The position numbers and the translations under genes were made by a program. The notes beneath the pieces were generated by a model that worked only from the letters and a program-made list of their open reading frames with translations, made no database searches and was not told the DNA's origin. From Pseudomonadaceae bacterium (GTDB taxonomy: Bacteria; Pseudomonadota; Gammaproteobacteria; Pseudomonadales; Pseudomonadaceae), in NCBI GenBank assembly GCA_019745275.1, contig JAIETJ010000136.1, forward strand, positions 1-36,748: DNA of 36,748 nucleotides, written 5' to 3'. Below are positions 8,550 to 17,788 of the stretch, one piece after another; the first letter of the stretch is position 1, and each line of letters starts with the position of its first letter.

Positions 8550-9296
8550 TTACAGATGATTCATCAGCTTGCGCACACCCGCCACATGCCGGCGGCTGAC
8601 GATCAGCGGGTCGCCATTTAAGCCGCGCAAAAACAGCTGAAAATGCCCCAGCGGTGTGCGTTGCAGACGTTCGATGCGCTCACGGGCAACCAATGCATTG
8701 CGATGGATGCGCACAAAGCGCTCGCCAAACTCGTCTTCCAACGACTTTAACGGCTCGTCCAACAACACTTCCCCGCCCTCGTGGCGCAGGGTCACGTATT
8801 TGTGATCGGCGATAAAAAAGATCACATGCTCCAGCGGAATCAGCTCGATGCCTTTACGGGTACGCGCACTGATATGGCTGCGCGGCCCACCGTTGTGGTC
8901 CAGCGCCGGCCGAGTTAGCGCGGCAAGCTGCACGCGATTAGGCCGCTCGGCTTTTTTCAACGCCTCGCTCAACGCCTCCGGGCGCACCGGCTTAACCAAA
9001 TAGCCAACCGCACTGACCTGAAACGCATCAAGAGCAAACTCGTCGTGGGCGGTGCAGAAAATCACCGCCGGCGGCGCCTCACGCTCGCACAGCTTGGCCG
9101 CCACCTGCAGGCCATCTAGGCCGGGCATGCGGATATCCAGCAGCACCACGTCGGGTTTAAGGCTATCAATCAGCGCCAAGGCCTCCAGGCCATTGCTGGC
9201 GCAGGGCTGCAATACACGGCAGCCCTCCAGCTCGGCGACCATTCGGCTTAACCGCTCGCGGGCGAGTGGCTCGTCATCAACAATCAGGACATTCAT
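8550..9296 (-). CDS. algR: AlgR, LytTR-type response regulator
   Basis: AlgR controls alginate synthesis, twitching motility (fimU operon), rhamnolipids and other virulence-related functions in P. aeruginosa. The 248 residues have a receiver domain (1-~120) with acidic pocket D7-D8, phospho-acceptor D54 in VVLLDIRMPG, and T/K residues further on, followed by a LytTR DNA-binding domain (~140-248) with RFVRIHRNALVARERIERL. ATG 9296 gives exactly the AlgR length; an upstream in-frame start at 9344 would overlap algZ. Five bases separate it from algZ, so the two are co-transcribed. Confidence 0.96.
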   Translation of the reverse strand: MNVLIVDDEPLARERLSRMVAELEGCRVLQPCASNGLEALALIDSLKPDVVLLDIRMPGLDGLQVAAKLCEREAPPAVIFCTAHDEFALDAFQVSAVGYLVKPVRPEALSEALKKAERPNRVQLAALTRPALDHNGGPRSHISARTRKGIELIPLEHVIFFIADHKYVTLRHEGGEVLLDEPLKSLEDEFGERFVRIHRNALVARERIERLQRTPLGHFQLFLRGLNGDPLIVSRRHVAGVRKLMNHL

Positions 9297-9301
9297 AAAG
9301 C

Positions 9302-10378
9302 TCAGGCTTCCTGCGTGGGTCTCGCACAAGCATAGCGTAGACAAGTAAAGTGCCGTCCGTCACGTCGTTCCACACTAAGACTGGCACTTGGGCCAAAAAG
9401 TGCTGCCAAACGTGCATCAATATTCGCCAATCCTTGGTGCGTACCCCGCGACGGTGGCGCCTCCACGTCAGCGTCATACGGACTACTGACGCACAAACGA
9501 AACACCCCGGCGTGATACTCGGCCTCGATGCCAACTAAACCGCCTTCAATGCGTGGTTGTACCCCATAAATCAAGGCGTTTTCCAGCAGCGGCTGCAGGG
9601 TCAGTTGCGGAATCGGCAAATCGGCCGGCACGCTGTCGACCTGCCAATCTAACTGTAGTCGCTCGCCGAGGCGGTATTGCTCAATCGACAGGTAGCGTTT
9701 AGACAGCTCCAGCTCATCCTGCCACGTCACCAGACTGCCAGGCTTGGCCAGGCTAGCGCGAAATAAATCGGACAAATCCAGCACCGCCTGCTCGGCTTTA
9801 TACGGGTCGACGGTCACCAAGCTGGCGATGCTATTCAAACTATTGAACAAAAAGTGCGGGCGAATCCGCGCCTGCAACGACTCCAGCCGCGCGCGCAACT
9901 CGGCCTGTTGCTGACGCCGCCACTGGCTTTGCAAATAAAAATAGCGCAGCAACAGCGCCGACATAATCAAGGCGATTAACCCGTGGCGCAGGTACAAATT
10001 GACCTCGCCATAGCGCTGCAACGGCCCGCCCAGCTGATAAAACTCGGCAACGGCGGTGCAGGCCACGGTTAGCGCGACCACAATCGCACTGCACCACAGC
10101 CCCGCCGCCCACGCCGGCAAGCCCGCCAACCACGGACGCAAACGACACAGCAAAGCGGCGCTGAGCAGCACAATCCACTGGGCAAACAGCGAGGTCAGCG
10201 CCAAACGCACCCAGTTAAAGCCGGCGTCCATCGGCTCGGCCAGCACCAGCACCAACACCAACAACTCCGCCAACAACACCAAGACCAACAACGCCTCCGG
10301 CAGGCACAACTCCGGCAGGAAGAAGTCATCATCAATCGGCGTCGCCACGCGCCTTTTTTTCGGCCAGTTAATTTGCAT
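9302..10378 (-). CDS. algZ: AlgZ (FimS), LytS-type membrane histidine kinase
   Basis: AlgZ is the sensor kinase partner of AlgR. The 358 residues contain hydrophobic segments at about 28-48, 59-80, 90-112 and 130-150, then a LytS-type histidine kinase domain with phospho-acceptor H175 in ARIRPHFLFNSLNSIASL (the same number as in P. aeruginosa AlgZ). An N-box-like LLENALIYGVQP follows, then a G-box-like GTHQGLANIDARL in which the second expected glycine is histidine. This atypical ATP-binding region suits the 'unorthodox' label given to the family. It is divergent from argH across 264 bp. Confidence 0.95.
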   Translation of the reverse strand: MQINWPKKRRVATPIDDDFFLPELCLPEALLVLVLLAELLVLVLVLAEPMDAGFNWVRLALTSLFAQWIVLLSAALLCRLRPWLAGLPAWAAGLWCSAIVVALTVACTAVAEFYQLGGPLQRYGEVNLYLRHGLIALIMSALLLRYFYLQSQWRRQQQAELRARLESLQARIRPHFLFNSLNSIASLVTVDPYKAEQAVLDLSDLFRASLAKPGSLVTWQDELELSKRYLSIEQYRLGERLQLDWQVDSVPADLPIPQLTLQPLLENALIYGVQPRIEGGLVGIEAEYHAGVFRLCVSSPYDADVEAPPSRGTHQGLANIDARLAALFGPSASLSVERRDGRHFTCLRYACARPTQEA

Positions 10379-10642
10379 GCTTAGAGTTTCCTCGTGCGGC
10401 CCCGCGCCAGCAAGTTAGCGGGTCGCAACTGGCAAAAATAAATCGCAAAAAAACATTTATCGGAGCCCAGCGTGAGTTAGCCAACTTATCGGTGCCGTCC
10501 AGCCAGCAATCCTAAGCAAAGCACACCCACGCCAGCACGGCTGAGCCTGTTATTATTAGCGGATTAATGTAGTCCGATTTTATTACCGCGCAGGCCACTC
10601 GCCGTGGCGCTGCGTTATTTTTGCATTCGCCGAGAGCATGCC

Positions 10643-12037
10643 ATGAGTGTTGAGCCTACCAACCAATCCTGGGGCGGTCGTTTCAGTGAGCCCGTTGACG
10701 CCTTTGTCGCCCGCTTTACCGCCTCGGTGGAGTTCGATAAGCGCCTGTATAAGCACGACATCATGGGCTCCATCGCCCACGCCACGATGCTCGCCAAGGT
10801 CGGCGTATTAACCGCCGCCGAGCGCGACGCCATCGAAGCCGGACTTAAGCAAATCCAGACGGAAATCGAAGCCGGCCAATTTGACTGGCGCGTCGATCTG
10901 GAAGACGTGCACATGAACATCGAGGCGCGCCTCACCGACCGCATCGGCGTCACCGGCAAAAAACTGCACACCGGCCGCAGCCGTAACGACCAAGTGGCCA
11001 CCGATATTCGCCTGTGGCTGCGCGACGAGATCGACCTGATCCTTGGCGAAATCACCCGCCTGCAACAAGGCTTGCTCGGCTTGGCGGCGACTGAATCCGA
11101 GACCATCATGCCCGGCTTCACCCACCTGCAAACCGCCCAGCCGGTAATCTTCGGCCACCACCTGCTGGCCTGGTTTGAGATGCTCTCGCGCGACTACGAG
11201 CGTCTGCTTGATTGCCGTAAGCGGGCCAATCGCATGCCGCTCGGCTCGGCCGCACTGGCCGGCACCACCTACCCGATTGACCGCGAGCTGACCGCACAAT
11301 TGCTGGGTTTTGACGCCGTCGGCGGCAACTCGCTGGATGGCGTGTCTGATCGCGATTTCGCCATCGAATTCTGCGCCGCCGCCAGCATCGCCATGATGCA
11401 CCTGTCGCGCTTCTCCGAAGAACTGGTGCTGTGGACCTCGGCGCAGTTTCGCTTTATCGACCTGCCGGATCGTTTTTGCACCGGTTCCTCGATCATGCCG
11501 CAGAAGAAAAACCCTGATGTCCCCGAGTTGGTGCGCGGCAAAAGCGGCCGGGTATTCGGCGCCTTGATGGGCCTCTTGACCCTGATGAAGGGCCAACCGC
11601 TGGCCTACAACAAAGACAACCAAGAAGATAAAGAGCCGCTGTTCGACGCCGCCGACACCCTGCGCGACTCGCTGCGCGCCTTCGCCGACATGGTCCCGGC
11701 GATCAAACCCAAGCGCGAAGTGATGCGCGAAGCGGCGCTGCGCGGCTTCTCCACCGCCACCGACTTAGCCGACTACTTAGTGCGCAAAGGCCTGCCATTC
11801 CGTGATTGCCACGAGATCGTCGGCCACGCAGTGAAGTACGGCGTCGAAACCGGCAAAGACCTGGCCGAAATGAGCCTGCAAGAGCTGCGCGGCTTCAGTG
11901 AGCAAATCGGCGACGACGTGTTCGCCGTGCTGACCCTCGAAGGTTCGGTGAATGCCCGCGACCATATTGGCGGCACCGCACCCAACCAAGTGCGCGCCGC
12001 CATCGCCCGTGGTCATGCCTTGTTAGCCAGCCGCTAA
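10643..12037 (+). CDS. argH: Argininosuccinate lyase
   Basis: ArgH splits argininosuccinate into arginine and fumarate, the last step of arginine biosynthesis. The 464 residues start [16 protein letters not shown] and include the superfamily signature [12 protein letters not shown] at 281-292 (catalytic serine on the mobile loop), [12 protein letters not shown] at 110-121, and catalytic H160 in [10 protein letters not shown]. Start ATG 10643 gives the usual length and has GAGAG upstream; an out-of-frame ATG lies at 10638. The gene is divergent from algZ, as in P. aeruginosa. Confidence 0.98.
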   Translation: MSVEPTNQSWGGRFSEPVDAFVARFTASVEFDKRLYKHDIMGSIAHATMLAKVGVLTAAERDAIEAGLKQIQTEIEAGQFDWRVDLEDVHMNIEARLTDRIGVTGKKLHTGRSRNDQVATDIRLWLRDEIDLILGEITRLQQGLLGLAATESETIMPGFTHLQTAQPVIFGHHLLAWFEMLSRDYERLLDCRKRANRMPLGSAALAGTTYPIDRELTAQLLGFDAVGGNSLDGVSDRDFAIEFCAAASIAMMHLSRFSEELVLWTSAQFRFIDLPDRFCTGSSIMPQKKNPDVPELVRGKSGRVFGALMGLLTLMKGQPLAYNKDNQEDKEPLFDAADTLRDSLRAFADMVPAIKPKREVMREAALRGFSTATDLADYLVRKGLPFRDCHEIVGHAVKYGVETGKDLAEMSLQELRGFSEQIGDDVFAVLTLEGSVNARDHIGGTAPNQVRAAIARGHALLASR

Positions 12038-12047
12038 ACCCCTGCGC

Positions 12048-12070
12048 GATCGCGGCCTAGCGCCGCGATC
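12048..12070 (+). terminator. Stem-loop downstream of argH
   Basis: GATCGCGGC (12048-12056) and GCCGCGATC (12062-12070) make a perfect 9-bp GC-rich stem with a 5-base loop, 10 bases after the argH stop. No U-tract follows. It may be a weak terminator or an RNA-stabilising hairpin between argH and the next small gene. Confidence 0.45.
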
Positions 12071-12123
12071 AGCCGACCGAATAATCAAACAATCAAATAC
12101 TCGAACAACCGCAAGGAACCGCC

Positions 12124-12408
12124 ATGAGCGACGCCATCGACAACCCCGATGATGACGAAGACTTCACCGCCGCCACCCTCACCCAAGCCATCGAAAACCA
12201 GCTCGAAGCGCAAAGCCCGCCAGCGGCCCAAGCCACCTTCAATAAGCTGACACTGGTCGGTTACCCACGCGAGGAAGTTATCGAGCTGATGGCCCAAGTA
12301 CTGGCCCATGAAGTGCGCGCCATGCTCGACGCCGACCGTCCGTTTGATTTAGCGTGGTACGAACAGGCCCTGCGCGCCTTGCCAGAGTTGCCGAAAGAGG
12401 CCTCTTAA
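12124..12408 (+). CDS. Small acidic protein of unknown function downstream of argH
   Basis: A 94-residue cytoplasmic protein that I do not assign to a named family. The first ~15 residues are extremely acidic (DNPDDDEDF), the middle is Gln/Ala-rich, and the C-terminal half is predicted helical (EEVIELMAQVLAHEVRAML) ending ALPELPKEAS. AAGGAA lies four bases before the ATG, and codon use is like its neighbours, so it is likely real. It follows argH by 86 bp in the same direction and could be read through from it. The His in LAHEV and the acidic tail are the only features that stand out. Confidence 0.7.
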   Translation: MSDAIDNPDDDEDFTAATLTQAIENQLEAQSPPAAQATFNKLTLVGYPREEVIELMAQVLAHEVRAMLDADRPFDLAWYEQALRALPELPKEAS

Positions 12409-12431
12409 GCCAAGCTGACTACACTGCTTAT

Positions 12432-12458
12432 CTGCGCCAGGCTATCTCGCCTGCGCAG
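12432..12458 (+). terminator. Stem-loop between the small acidic gene and the solute-binding protein gene
   Basis: CTGCGCCAGGC (12432-12442) pairs with GCCTGCGCAG (12449-12458), with one bulged C and a 6-base loop. It lies 23 bases after the stop of the 94-residue protein. It has no U-tract. Its presence makes the in-frame GTG at 12458 an unlikely start for the next gene. Confidence 0.4.
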
Positions 12459-12478
12459 TGCAACTGCCGAGTAGCCCC

Positions 12479-13252
12479 ATGCGCAGCGATCACGGTTACT
12501 TACAGCTGTTCCAGCCCCTGTTAACTGCGGTGCTTATCGCCTTCAGCGCGTCAGTACCGGCCGAGCCTCTACTGATTGGCGTCGAGGACGACTGGTTTCC
12601 CTACGCCGCGTTCAAGGACGGCATAGTCCAGGGCATGTCGGTCGACATCGTCAAGGCCGCCTTTGCCGCGACTGATACCGAGATTGAACTGCACCCTTAC
12701 CCCTACCCGCGCTGCATAAGCATGGTGCAACAGGGTAAATTGCTCGCTTGTTTCAATACGGCGCACAACGCACAGGTTGCCAGCAACCATCTGCTGCCCA
12801 AGATGCCTTTATTTAGCGAAGACGTCCTACTCTGGGCGCGCGCCGCACAAGCCCCGCAGGTGACGGATGTATACGCCGCCCTCAAGGGCAAAAAAGTCGC
12901 AGTGACTATTGGCTACGAATACGGCACGCGCTTTGACACTAATCAGCAGGTGCAGCGCGTTGCCGTGCGCAAAGACCTGTACGGCTTTTTAATGCTGCAA
13001 AAACAACGGGTGGACTACAGCGTGGCCTATCGCGGCACCGCCGAGCAGTTGTTTCGTGACCACCCAGAGCTCGCCGGGCAGTTCACGGCCGTCGCTACCA
13101 TCGACCAGCCACAACTGTTTTTAAGCTTCTCACGGCATAACCCGGCCGCTCCGGCAGTAGTCGAACGCTTCGAGCAGGGCATGCAGTTGATCCACGACAA
13201 TGGCCGTTACCAACAAATCATTCAACAATGGCAGCCAAGCACTACACAGTGA
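12479..13252 (+). CDS. Periplasmic solute-binding protein, family 3 (orphan)
   Basis: The 257-residue protein has an N-terminal signal peptide (hydrophobic LLTAVLIAFSASVPA, cleavage probably before residue 29) and a type II periplasmic binding fold of the SBP_bac_3 (polar amino acid) family: LIGVEDDWFPYAAFKDGIVQGMSVDIVKAAF at the N-terminus and LKGKKVAVTIGYEYG at the domain crossover. No permease or ATPase gene lies beside it, so it may serve a distant transporter or have a sensory or other role; Pseudomonas genomes have many such orphans. The start is ATG 12479 with GAG seven bases upstream. Confidence 0.82.
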   Translation: MRSDHGYLQLFQPLLTAVLIAFSASVPAEPLLIGVEDDWFPYAAFKDGIVQGMSVDIVKAAFAATDTEIELHPYPYPRCISMVQQGKLLACFNTAHNAQVASNHLLPKMPLFSEDVLLWARAAQAPQVTDVYAALKGKKVAVTIGYEYGTRFDTNQQVQRVAVRKDLYGFLMLQKQRVDYSVAYRGTAEQLFRDHPELAGQFTAVATIDQPQLFLSFSRHNPAAPAVVERFEQGMQLIHDNGRYQQIIQQWQPSTTQ

Positions 13253-13355
13253 GCGCAAGCTCGCTACACTGCTAAAACCTCGGCGCTACTGTGCTCCGAG
13301 GTACCTCCACCGGGCCCGCTGAGCCGGTGCCTTTCTCGAAGAGTTTGGAGCGCCT

Positions 13356-13601
13356 ATGTCGTATACCCCTGAGCTGATTGCCGAACTGGAAATACTTGCA
13401 CTGTTCAACCTGGGCAACACCCAGGAAGGTCTCAAGGTTCATCACGTCGCCGCGCCCAAAGCCATTGCTGCCGCGCAACGCCTGTATGACAAAGGCCTGA
13501 CCAACCAAGTCGATGGCGGTTACCTAACCAGCCTCGGGCTTGAGGCCGCCGCCCACGCGCAAGGCCTGTTAACCATCCTGAATGTCCGCGAAACCGCTTA
13601 A
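13356..13601 (+). CDS. TIGR02647 family protein
   Basis: An 81-residue protein matching the small TIGR02647 family found in Pseudomonas and relatives, with the characteristic TPELIAELEILALFNL start and DGGYLTSLGLEAA near the end. The fold looks like a winged helix (a DGGYLT wing followed by a helix), so DNA binding is possible, but no role is established that I know of. The Shine-Dalgarno GGAG lies just before the ATG. It converges on the phosphonate cluster, 28 bp from the end of the FAD oxidoreductase gene. Confidence 0.85.
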   Translation: MSYTPELIAELEILALFNLGNTQEGLKVHHVAAPKAIAAAQRLYDKGLTNQVDGGYLTSLGLEAAAHAQGLLTILNVRETA

Positions 13602-13603
13602 AC

Positions 13604-13646
13604 CTCTGTCCGCCTAAATCTCTGTCCGCCTAGCCCTTGTCCGCCT
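13604..13646. repeat. Short tandem repeat at a convergent gene junction
   Basis: The unit CTCTGTCCGCCTA occurs at 13604-13616 and 13620-13632, and a third, variant TTGTCCGCCTT at 13637-13647 lies inside the end of the FAD oxidoreductase gene (core TGTCCGCC at 13607, 13623 and 13638). The copies span both the intergenic gap and the oxidoreductase stop codon. Confidence 0.6.
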
Positions 13647-15033
13647 TACCGGCGGCAGCGGCCAGCCGGGCCAGATGCCGATCCAGCCAGCGCGGTTGAC
13701 GATTAGCATCCTCGGCACGCTCTTGCCGACGAATCGCATCACGCACCAAGTGCACCCCCAAATAACGCAGCGGCTCCGGCGCAAACTTCCCCAACGGGCC
13801 ACGCACCAACGGACTGCGGGTCCAGGCATTGTCTTGGCCGAGCACCAGCGAGCTGAGAATCTCCCCGCCCAAATACGATGGCCCGACGCCGTTGCCGGAA
13901 TAACCCAAGCCGTAATGAATACGCGGATGACCATTCAACTGGCCAAAAAACGGCAAGCCGCTGACGGTACGATCCGAGGCGCCAGTCCAGGTACTGGCCA
14001 CCGGCACCTCGCTTAAACTGGGAAAGAAGCTGTGCAGTTGTTCCTTGAGCAAACCCTGCCAGCGGCTCGGCTGATCAAACCCTGAGTGCATGCGATTGGC
14101 GAAAGCAAAGCTATTGCCGCCCTTGCCCAGCATCAGCCGACCGTCCGCCGTGGTGCGGTAGTAATTGACGAAGGTGCGTGAGTCGAGCACCGCGCAGCCG
14201 TGGTCCAGCCCCAGCTCCGTCAATTGTTCAGGGCAAGGTTGAGTGATCAGCATGTCGGATGAGACCAGCACCACGCTGCGTGAAAACTGCCGAAATAGCT
14301 GCGGCATCCAGGCATTCAGTGCCAGTACCACCTGCTGGGCACGGACCTGGCCGTGCGGCGTACGCACCACAGGTACGCTGCCTTGCTCGAGCGCCAGCAT
14401 TGGGGTTTGGCTATAGACAGTTACCCCCAACTGCTGGGCCACCCGTGCCAGACCCCGCACCAGCTTGCCCGGCTGCAAGCTGCCGGCCACGGGTGAGAAA
14501 AACCCCTGTAAATGCCGCGCCGAACCGGCATGGGCCTGCACCCGAGCCAGCGGCCACTGTTGCCAACTGGACAAGCCTTGCTGCTGCAATTCATCCAGCA
14601 CCGGCCGCAAAATATCGAGTTGCGCGGTGTTGCTGGCGGTGTACAGGGTGCCGTCTAAACGCACCTCGGCATCAATGCCGTGGCGCAGGCAAAAACCGGC
14701 AATCTCGCCCACTGCCCGCTCCGAGGCTTGCACGATGCGCGCCGCCTCGGCCGCGCCAAACAGCCGGCGCAGGGTGAAGTATTTGGTGGCCAGCGTCAGC
14801 AGGCAACCGCCATTGCGCCCGGAGGCGCCGGCGCCGCAGAGGTCGCGCTCGACTATCACCACGCGCAAATCCGGCCGCTGTTGTTTGAGCTGAATCGCCG
14901 TCCATAACCCGGTAAAGCCGCCGCCGACGATGCACACATCGGCCTCGATCGCAGCCGCCAGCGGCGCGCCCGTAGCGGCAGGCTCGGCCGCTAGCGCTTG
15001 CGCCAGCCAAAACGGCCGCAGCGGCGTACTCAT
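13630..15033 (-). CDS. FAD-dependent oxidoreductase of the AEP cluster (PbfC/PbfD-like candidate)
   Basis: A 467-residue member of the D-amino-acid oxidase (DAO) family. The dinucleotide-binding motif VGGGFTGLW lies at 36-44, with E62 (VIVERD) ending the second strand, and GASGRNGG at 69-76 is typical of amine-oxidising DAO proteins such as PuuB. The C-terminal flavin segment is [16 protein letters not shown]. Its ATG overlaps the phnX stop as ATGA (15030-15033), so it is translated with phnX. Flavoenzymes in AEP clusters (called PbfC and PbfD, from memory) oxidise N-methyl-AEP, and some also AEP, to phosphonoacetaldehyde. By context this gene is a good candidate for that reaction; the exact substrate is inferred, and a different amine is possible. 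Confidence 0.8.
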   Translation of the reverse strand: MSTPLRPFWLAQALAAEPAATGAPLAAAIEADVCIVGGGFTGLWTAIQLKQQRPDLRVVIVERDLCGAGASGRNGGCLLTLATKYFTLRRLFGAAEAARIVQASERAVGEIAGFCLRHGIDAEVRLDGTLYTASNTAQLDILRPVLDELQQQGLSSWQQWPLARVQAHAGSARHLQGFFSPVAGSLQPGKLVRGLARVAQQLGVTVYSQTPMLALEQGSVPVVRTPHGQVRAQQVVLALNAWMPQLFRQFSRSVVLVSSDMLITQPCPEQLTELGLDHGCAVLDSRTFVNYYRTTADGRLMLGKGGNSFAFANRMHSGFDQPSRWQGLLKEQLHSFFPSLSEVPVASTWTGASDRTVSGLPFFGQLNGHPRIHYGLGYSGNGVGPSYLGGEILSSLVLGQDNAWTRSPLVRGPLGKFAPEPLRYLGVHLVRDAIRRQERAEDANRQPRWLDRHLARLAAAAGKADKG

Positions 15034-15863
15034 GGCCGCTCGCCGTTGGCCAAGCGTCGTTGGATGGCGTCGAGCACTGCCGGCAATTCGGCAATGCTGG
15101 TGAGCACATAATGCGCGCCGGCCTGATACAACTTGGCCGCTGCGGGGCCCGCGCAGGTGGCTTGTTCGGCGGGCGTGAGGGCCAGCCACTGCGCATGGCT
15201 CAAGCCTACTTCGTTACCGGAGGCGGACAAGCCGACTGTCCACATGCCCGCCGCCAGCCCTTCATCGATACCCGGCACTGTGTCGTCAACCTTGACGCAG
15301 GCGGCCACGTCGCTGGCGCCGAGGCGAATCAGGTTTTCCAACGCCATCCACGGCCCCGGTCGGCCACCGGCGGGCAAGTCATCGGTGGCCACCACCCAGT
15401 CCGGGGCGTAACCGGCGGCGGCGGCAATCGGCAGCAGCGCATCCATCACCACCCGTGGGTAACCCGAGCAGGAACCGATTTTTAAGCCCCGCTGACGCAG
15501 CGTGGCGATGCACTGCAGCGCACCGGGAATCAGCGCCGAGTAGTCGCCGACTCGCTCGATTTGCAGCGGAATAAAGGCCGCGTACAACGCATCCACATCG
15601 GCGTCGTTCATCGCCCGGCCAAAGCGCGCTTGCCAACGCGCAGCCACGGACGGCAAACGGCCCAGCGCCTGAATGTGATCCCACTTGGCCAGCCCCATGG
15701 GGATGCGTGCCTCGGCCAGACTGACCTCAATGTCAAAGCCGGCGAAGGCTTCGATCAGCACCTGGGTCGGGGCGAAGGAGCCGAAATCCACCACGGTGCC
15801 GGCCCAATCAAAGATCACCGCCTGCAACGGGCCGGTGTAACGGCGTTGATAGCTATAGCTCAT
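15030..15863 (-). CDS. phnX: Phosphonoacetaldehyde hydrolase
   Basis: PhnX cleaves the C-P bond of phosphonoacetaldehyde to acetaldehyde and phosphate. The 277-residue HAD-superfamily protein has the nucleophile motif D19-W-A-G-T ([12 protein letters not shown]) and the Schiff-base lysine K60 in MGLAKWDHI on the cap domain, both diagnostic of PhnX among HAD proteins. [12 protein letters not shown] carries the C-terminal Mg-binding acidic residues. AGGAG overlaps the phnW stop codon and serves as its Shine-Dalgarno; the gap to phnW is 10 bases. Length and start match the family. Confidence 0.97.
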   Translation of the reverse strand: MSYSYQRRYTGPLQAVIFDWAGTVVDFGSFAPTQVLIEAFAGFDIEVSLAEARIPMGLAKWDHIQALGRLPSVAARWQARFGRAMNDADVDALYAAFIPLQIERVGDYSALIPGALQCIATLRQRGLKIGSCSGYPRVVMDALLPIAAAAGYAPDWVVATDDLPAGGRPGPWMALENLIRLGASDVAACVKVDDTVPGIDEGLAAGMWTVGLSASGNEVGLSHAQWLALTPAEQATCAGPAAAKLYQAGAHYVLTSIAELPAVLDAIQRRLANGERP

Positions 15864-15873
15864 GGTCTTGCTC

Positions 15874-16983
15874 CTAAATGCTAGTGGACTGCCAGCCGAG
15901 ATCGCGCAGGGCCCCGCCCAGCGCGGCCACCGCTTGGTCGATTTCAGCGTGATCGATAGCGCCGATACAGCCGACGCGGAACGTCTCCAACTGGGTCAAT
16001 TTACCCGGATAGAGAATAAAACCGCGCTCACGCACGGCCTGGTACAGGGCCATAAACTGGTAGTCCGGATGCTTGGGCGCATGAGCGGTATAGATGATTG
16101 GCGCCTGCACAGCGGCCGCTAGATAAGGTTGCAAACCCAGCGCGGCGAGGCCAGCGCGCAGCCGCTCGGCATTCGCCTGATAGCGCGCCAGCCGCGCCGG
16201 CTGGCCACCTTCGGCGTGAAATTGATCGAGCGCCGCGCGCAGCGCCGCCAGCACATGGGTCGGCGGCGTATAGCGCCACTGGCCGGTGCGCTGCAAGTAG
16301 GCGTGCTGGTCATACAGGTCCAGCGACAACGAATGGCTGTTGCCCCGGCTGGCCGCCAACGCCGCCTTATGCACCAGCACAAAGGCCATGCCCGGCACGC
16401 CTTCTAGGCATTTATTGGCCGACGAAACCAGCGCGGCAAACGGCAATTCACGGGCATCCACCGGCAAGGCGCCAAAACCACTCATGCTGTCGATAATCAA
16501 CTGCCGGCCAGCCGCCGCCACCACACGCGCAATCTCGGCCAGCGGATTGAGCAGACCGGTGCTGGTTTCACAATGAATGGCGCCGACATGGCTGATGTGC
16601 GGATGGGCGGCTAAATAGTCGGCCAGTTGCTGCGGACACACCGGCTGGTCGTCGGCAAAATTCAGGGTCGCCACTTGCCGACCCATGACCTCGGCCAGTT
16701 GCGCCATGCGCTGGCCGTAAGCGCCGTTGACCAGCACCAGCAAGGCGCCGTCGCGCGGCAGCAGAGTGCCGATGGCCGCCTCCACGGCGAAAGTGCCGGA
16801 GCCTTGCAGCGGCACACAGACATGGCTGCTCTGTGCGTGAGCAATCGCCAACAGGTCGGCGCACACGCCTGCGGTCAGGGCATTGAAGCGCCCATCCCAA
16901 GAGCCCCAGTCATGCAGCATTGCGGTTTTGGTGGCCAAACTGGTGGTCAGCGGGCCGGGGGTGAGCAAAATAGCGTCGCGCAT
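15874..16983 (-). CDS. phnW: 2-aminoethylphosphonate:pyruvate aminotransferase
   Basis: PhnW transfers the amino group of AEP to pyruvate, giving phosphonoacetaldehyde and alanine, the substrate for PhnX. The 369-residue fold-type I PLP enzyme has the N-terminal [27 protein letters not shown]165 in IIDSMSGFG (PLP ring nitrogen contact) and the Schiff-base lysine K191 in [12 protein letters not shown]. The start at 16983 is preceded by AAAGG; upstream in-frame starts only add unconserved residues. It follows the HAD gene by 32 bp and precedes phnX by 10 bp, so all are likely one transcript. Confidence 0.97.
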   Translation of the reverse strand: MRDAILLTPGPLTTSLATKTAMLHDWGSWDGRFNALTAGVCADLLAIAHAQSSHVCVPLQGSGTFAVEAAIGTLLPRDGALLVLVNGAYGQRMAQLAEVMGRQVATLNFADDQPVCPQQLADYLAAHPHISHVGAIHCETSTGLLNPLAEIARVVAAAGRQLIIDSMSGFGALPVDARELPFAALVSSANKCLEGVPGMAFVLVHKAALAASRGNSHSLSLDLYDQHAYLQRTGQWRYTPPTHVLAALRAALDQFHAEGGQPARLARYQANAERLRAGLAALGLQPYLAAAVQAPIIYTAHAPKHPDYQFMALYQAVRERGFILYPGKLTQLETFRVGCIGAIDHAEIDQAVAALGGALRDLGWQSTSI

Positions 16984-17015
16984 AACAGGGACCTTTAAAA
17001 AATGAGATTGCACGA

Positions 17016-17690
17016 TCAAGCCGCCGCCGGCGTTAGCCAGCGGCACTGCCAGCCACGGCGCTCGGCTTCAAGCATCAGGCGCGCATTGGGATTGGTCGGG
17101 CGCGGCTCGCTGACCCACTCCAGCAGGGGCAGGTCGTTGTGCGAGTCACTGTAGAAATAGCTCTGCTGGATTTGCGCATGCTCGCGCAGCAGCCAGTTTT
17201 CCAGGCAATGCACCTTGCCCTCGGCGTAGGTCAGCAAGCCTTGGGCGCGACCGCTGTAACAGCCGCCACGCACTTCGCAGGGCACCCCATGGATGTGTTC
17301 AAAACCCAGCGCCGCACCCATCGGCCGGACCAGAAACTCTTCACTGGCCGACACCAGCAGCAAGGTATGGCCGGCGGCGCGATGGGCCGCGATCAGTTCC
17401 AGCGCCTCGGGGTAAACCCGTGGTAACAGTTGCGAGCGAATCAACTGCTGCACCTCGCGGGCCACCACCGCCTCGCTGCGTCCAACCAATGGTGCCAAGG
17501 TCAGATCCAAATAGGCATGCATGTCCAGCCCACGCTCGCCGTAATCGGCCATTAAAGCCGCGTGCTGGCGGGCAAATGTCTCGCGGTCGGCCCAACCGAG
17601 GTCTTGCATATGCGCCGCCCAACTGGCGGAACAATCGGCGTCCAAGAGGGTGTGATCAAGATCGAAAATCGCCAGAGTAAGCGCTTGCAT
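17016..17690 (-). CDS. HAD-IB family phosphatase-like protein, first gene of the phnW-phnX transcript
   Basis: A 224-residue HAD superfamily hydrolase of the SerB-like subfamily IB (TIGR01490 type). The nucleophile motif is FDLDHTLLDAD with D10 and D12, motif II is LLLVSASEEFLV, and YFYSDSHNDLPLLEWV is motif IV with the two metal-binding acidic residues. A helical cap lies between. The substrate is not predictable from sequence. Its position as leader gene of the phosphonate operon suggests an organophosphate or phosphonate-derived substrate, but that is inference. ATG 17690 has AAGG about nine bases upstream. It is divergent from the LysR gene across 178 bp. Confidence 0.85.
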   Translation of the reverse strand: MQALTLAIFDLDHTLLDADCSASWAAHMQDLGWADRETFARQHAALMADYGERGLDMHAYLDLTLAPLVGRSEAVVAREVQQLIRSQLLPRVYPEALELIAAHRAAGHTLLLVSASEEFLVRPMGAALGFEHIHGVPCEVRGGCYSGRAQGLLTYAEGKVHCLENWLLREHAQIQQSYFYSDSHNDLPLLEWVSEPRPTNPNARLMLEAERRGWQCRWLTPAAA

Positions 17691-17788
17691 GACGGGAGCC
17701 TTATGCACCAAGTTGAATGCTCGGCAGTATCGACACTCTGCGTCCAACAGCCCACACAGCAGGGCTTGCGCCGAGCGCTAGATTTTCT

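Noticed and set aside
10561..10590. CGGATTA...TAGTCCG hairpin followed by ATTTTATT upstream of argH
   Set aside because: The stem is short with a wobble pair and a 3-base loop, and it sits in a divergent promoter region where a terminator has no clear purpose.
10808..11623. 271-residue open frame on the minus strand opposite argH
   Set aside because: It is a mirror of the GC-rich argH codons, has no ribosome site and no recognisable domain, and argH is complete and certain.
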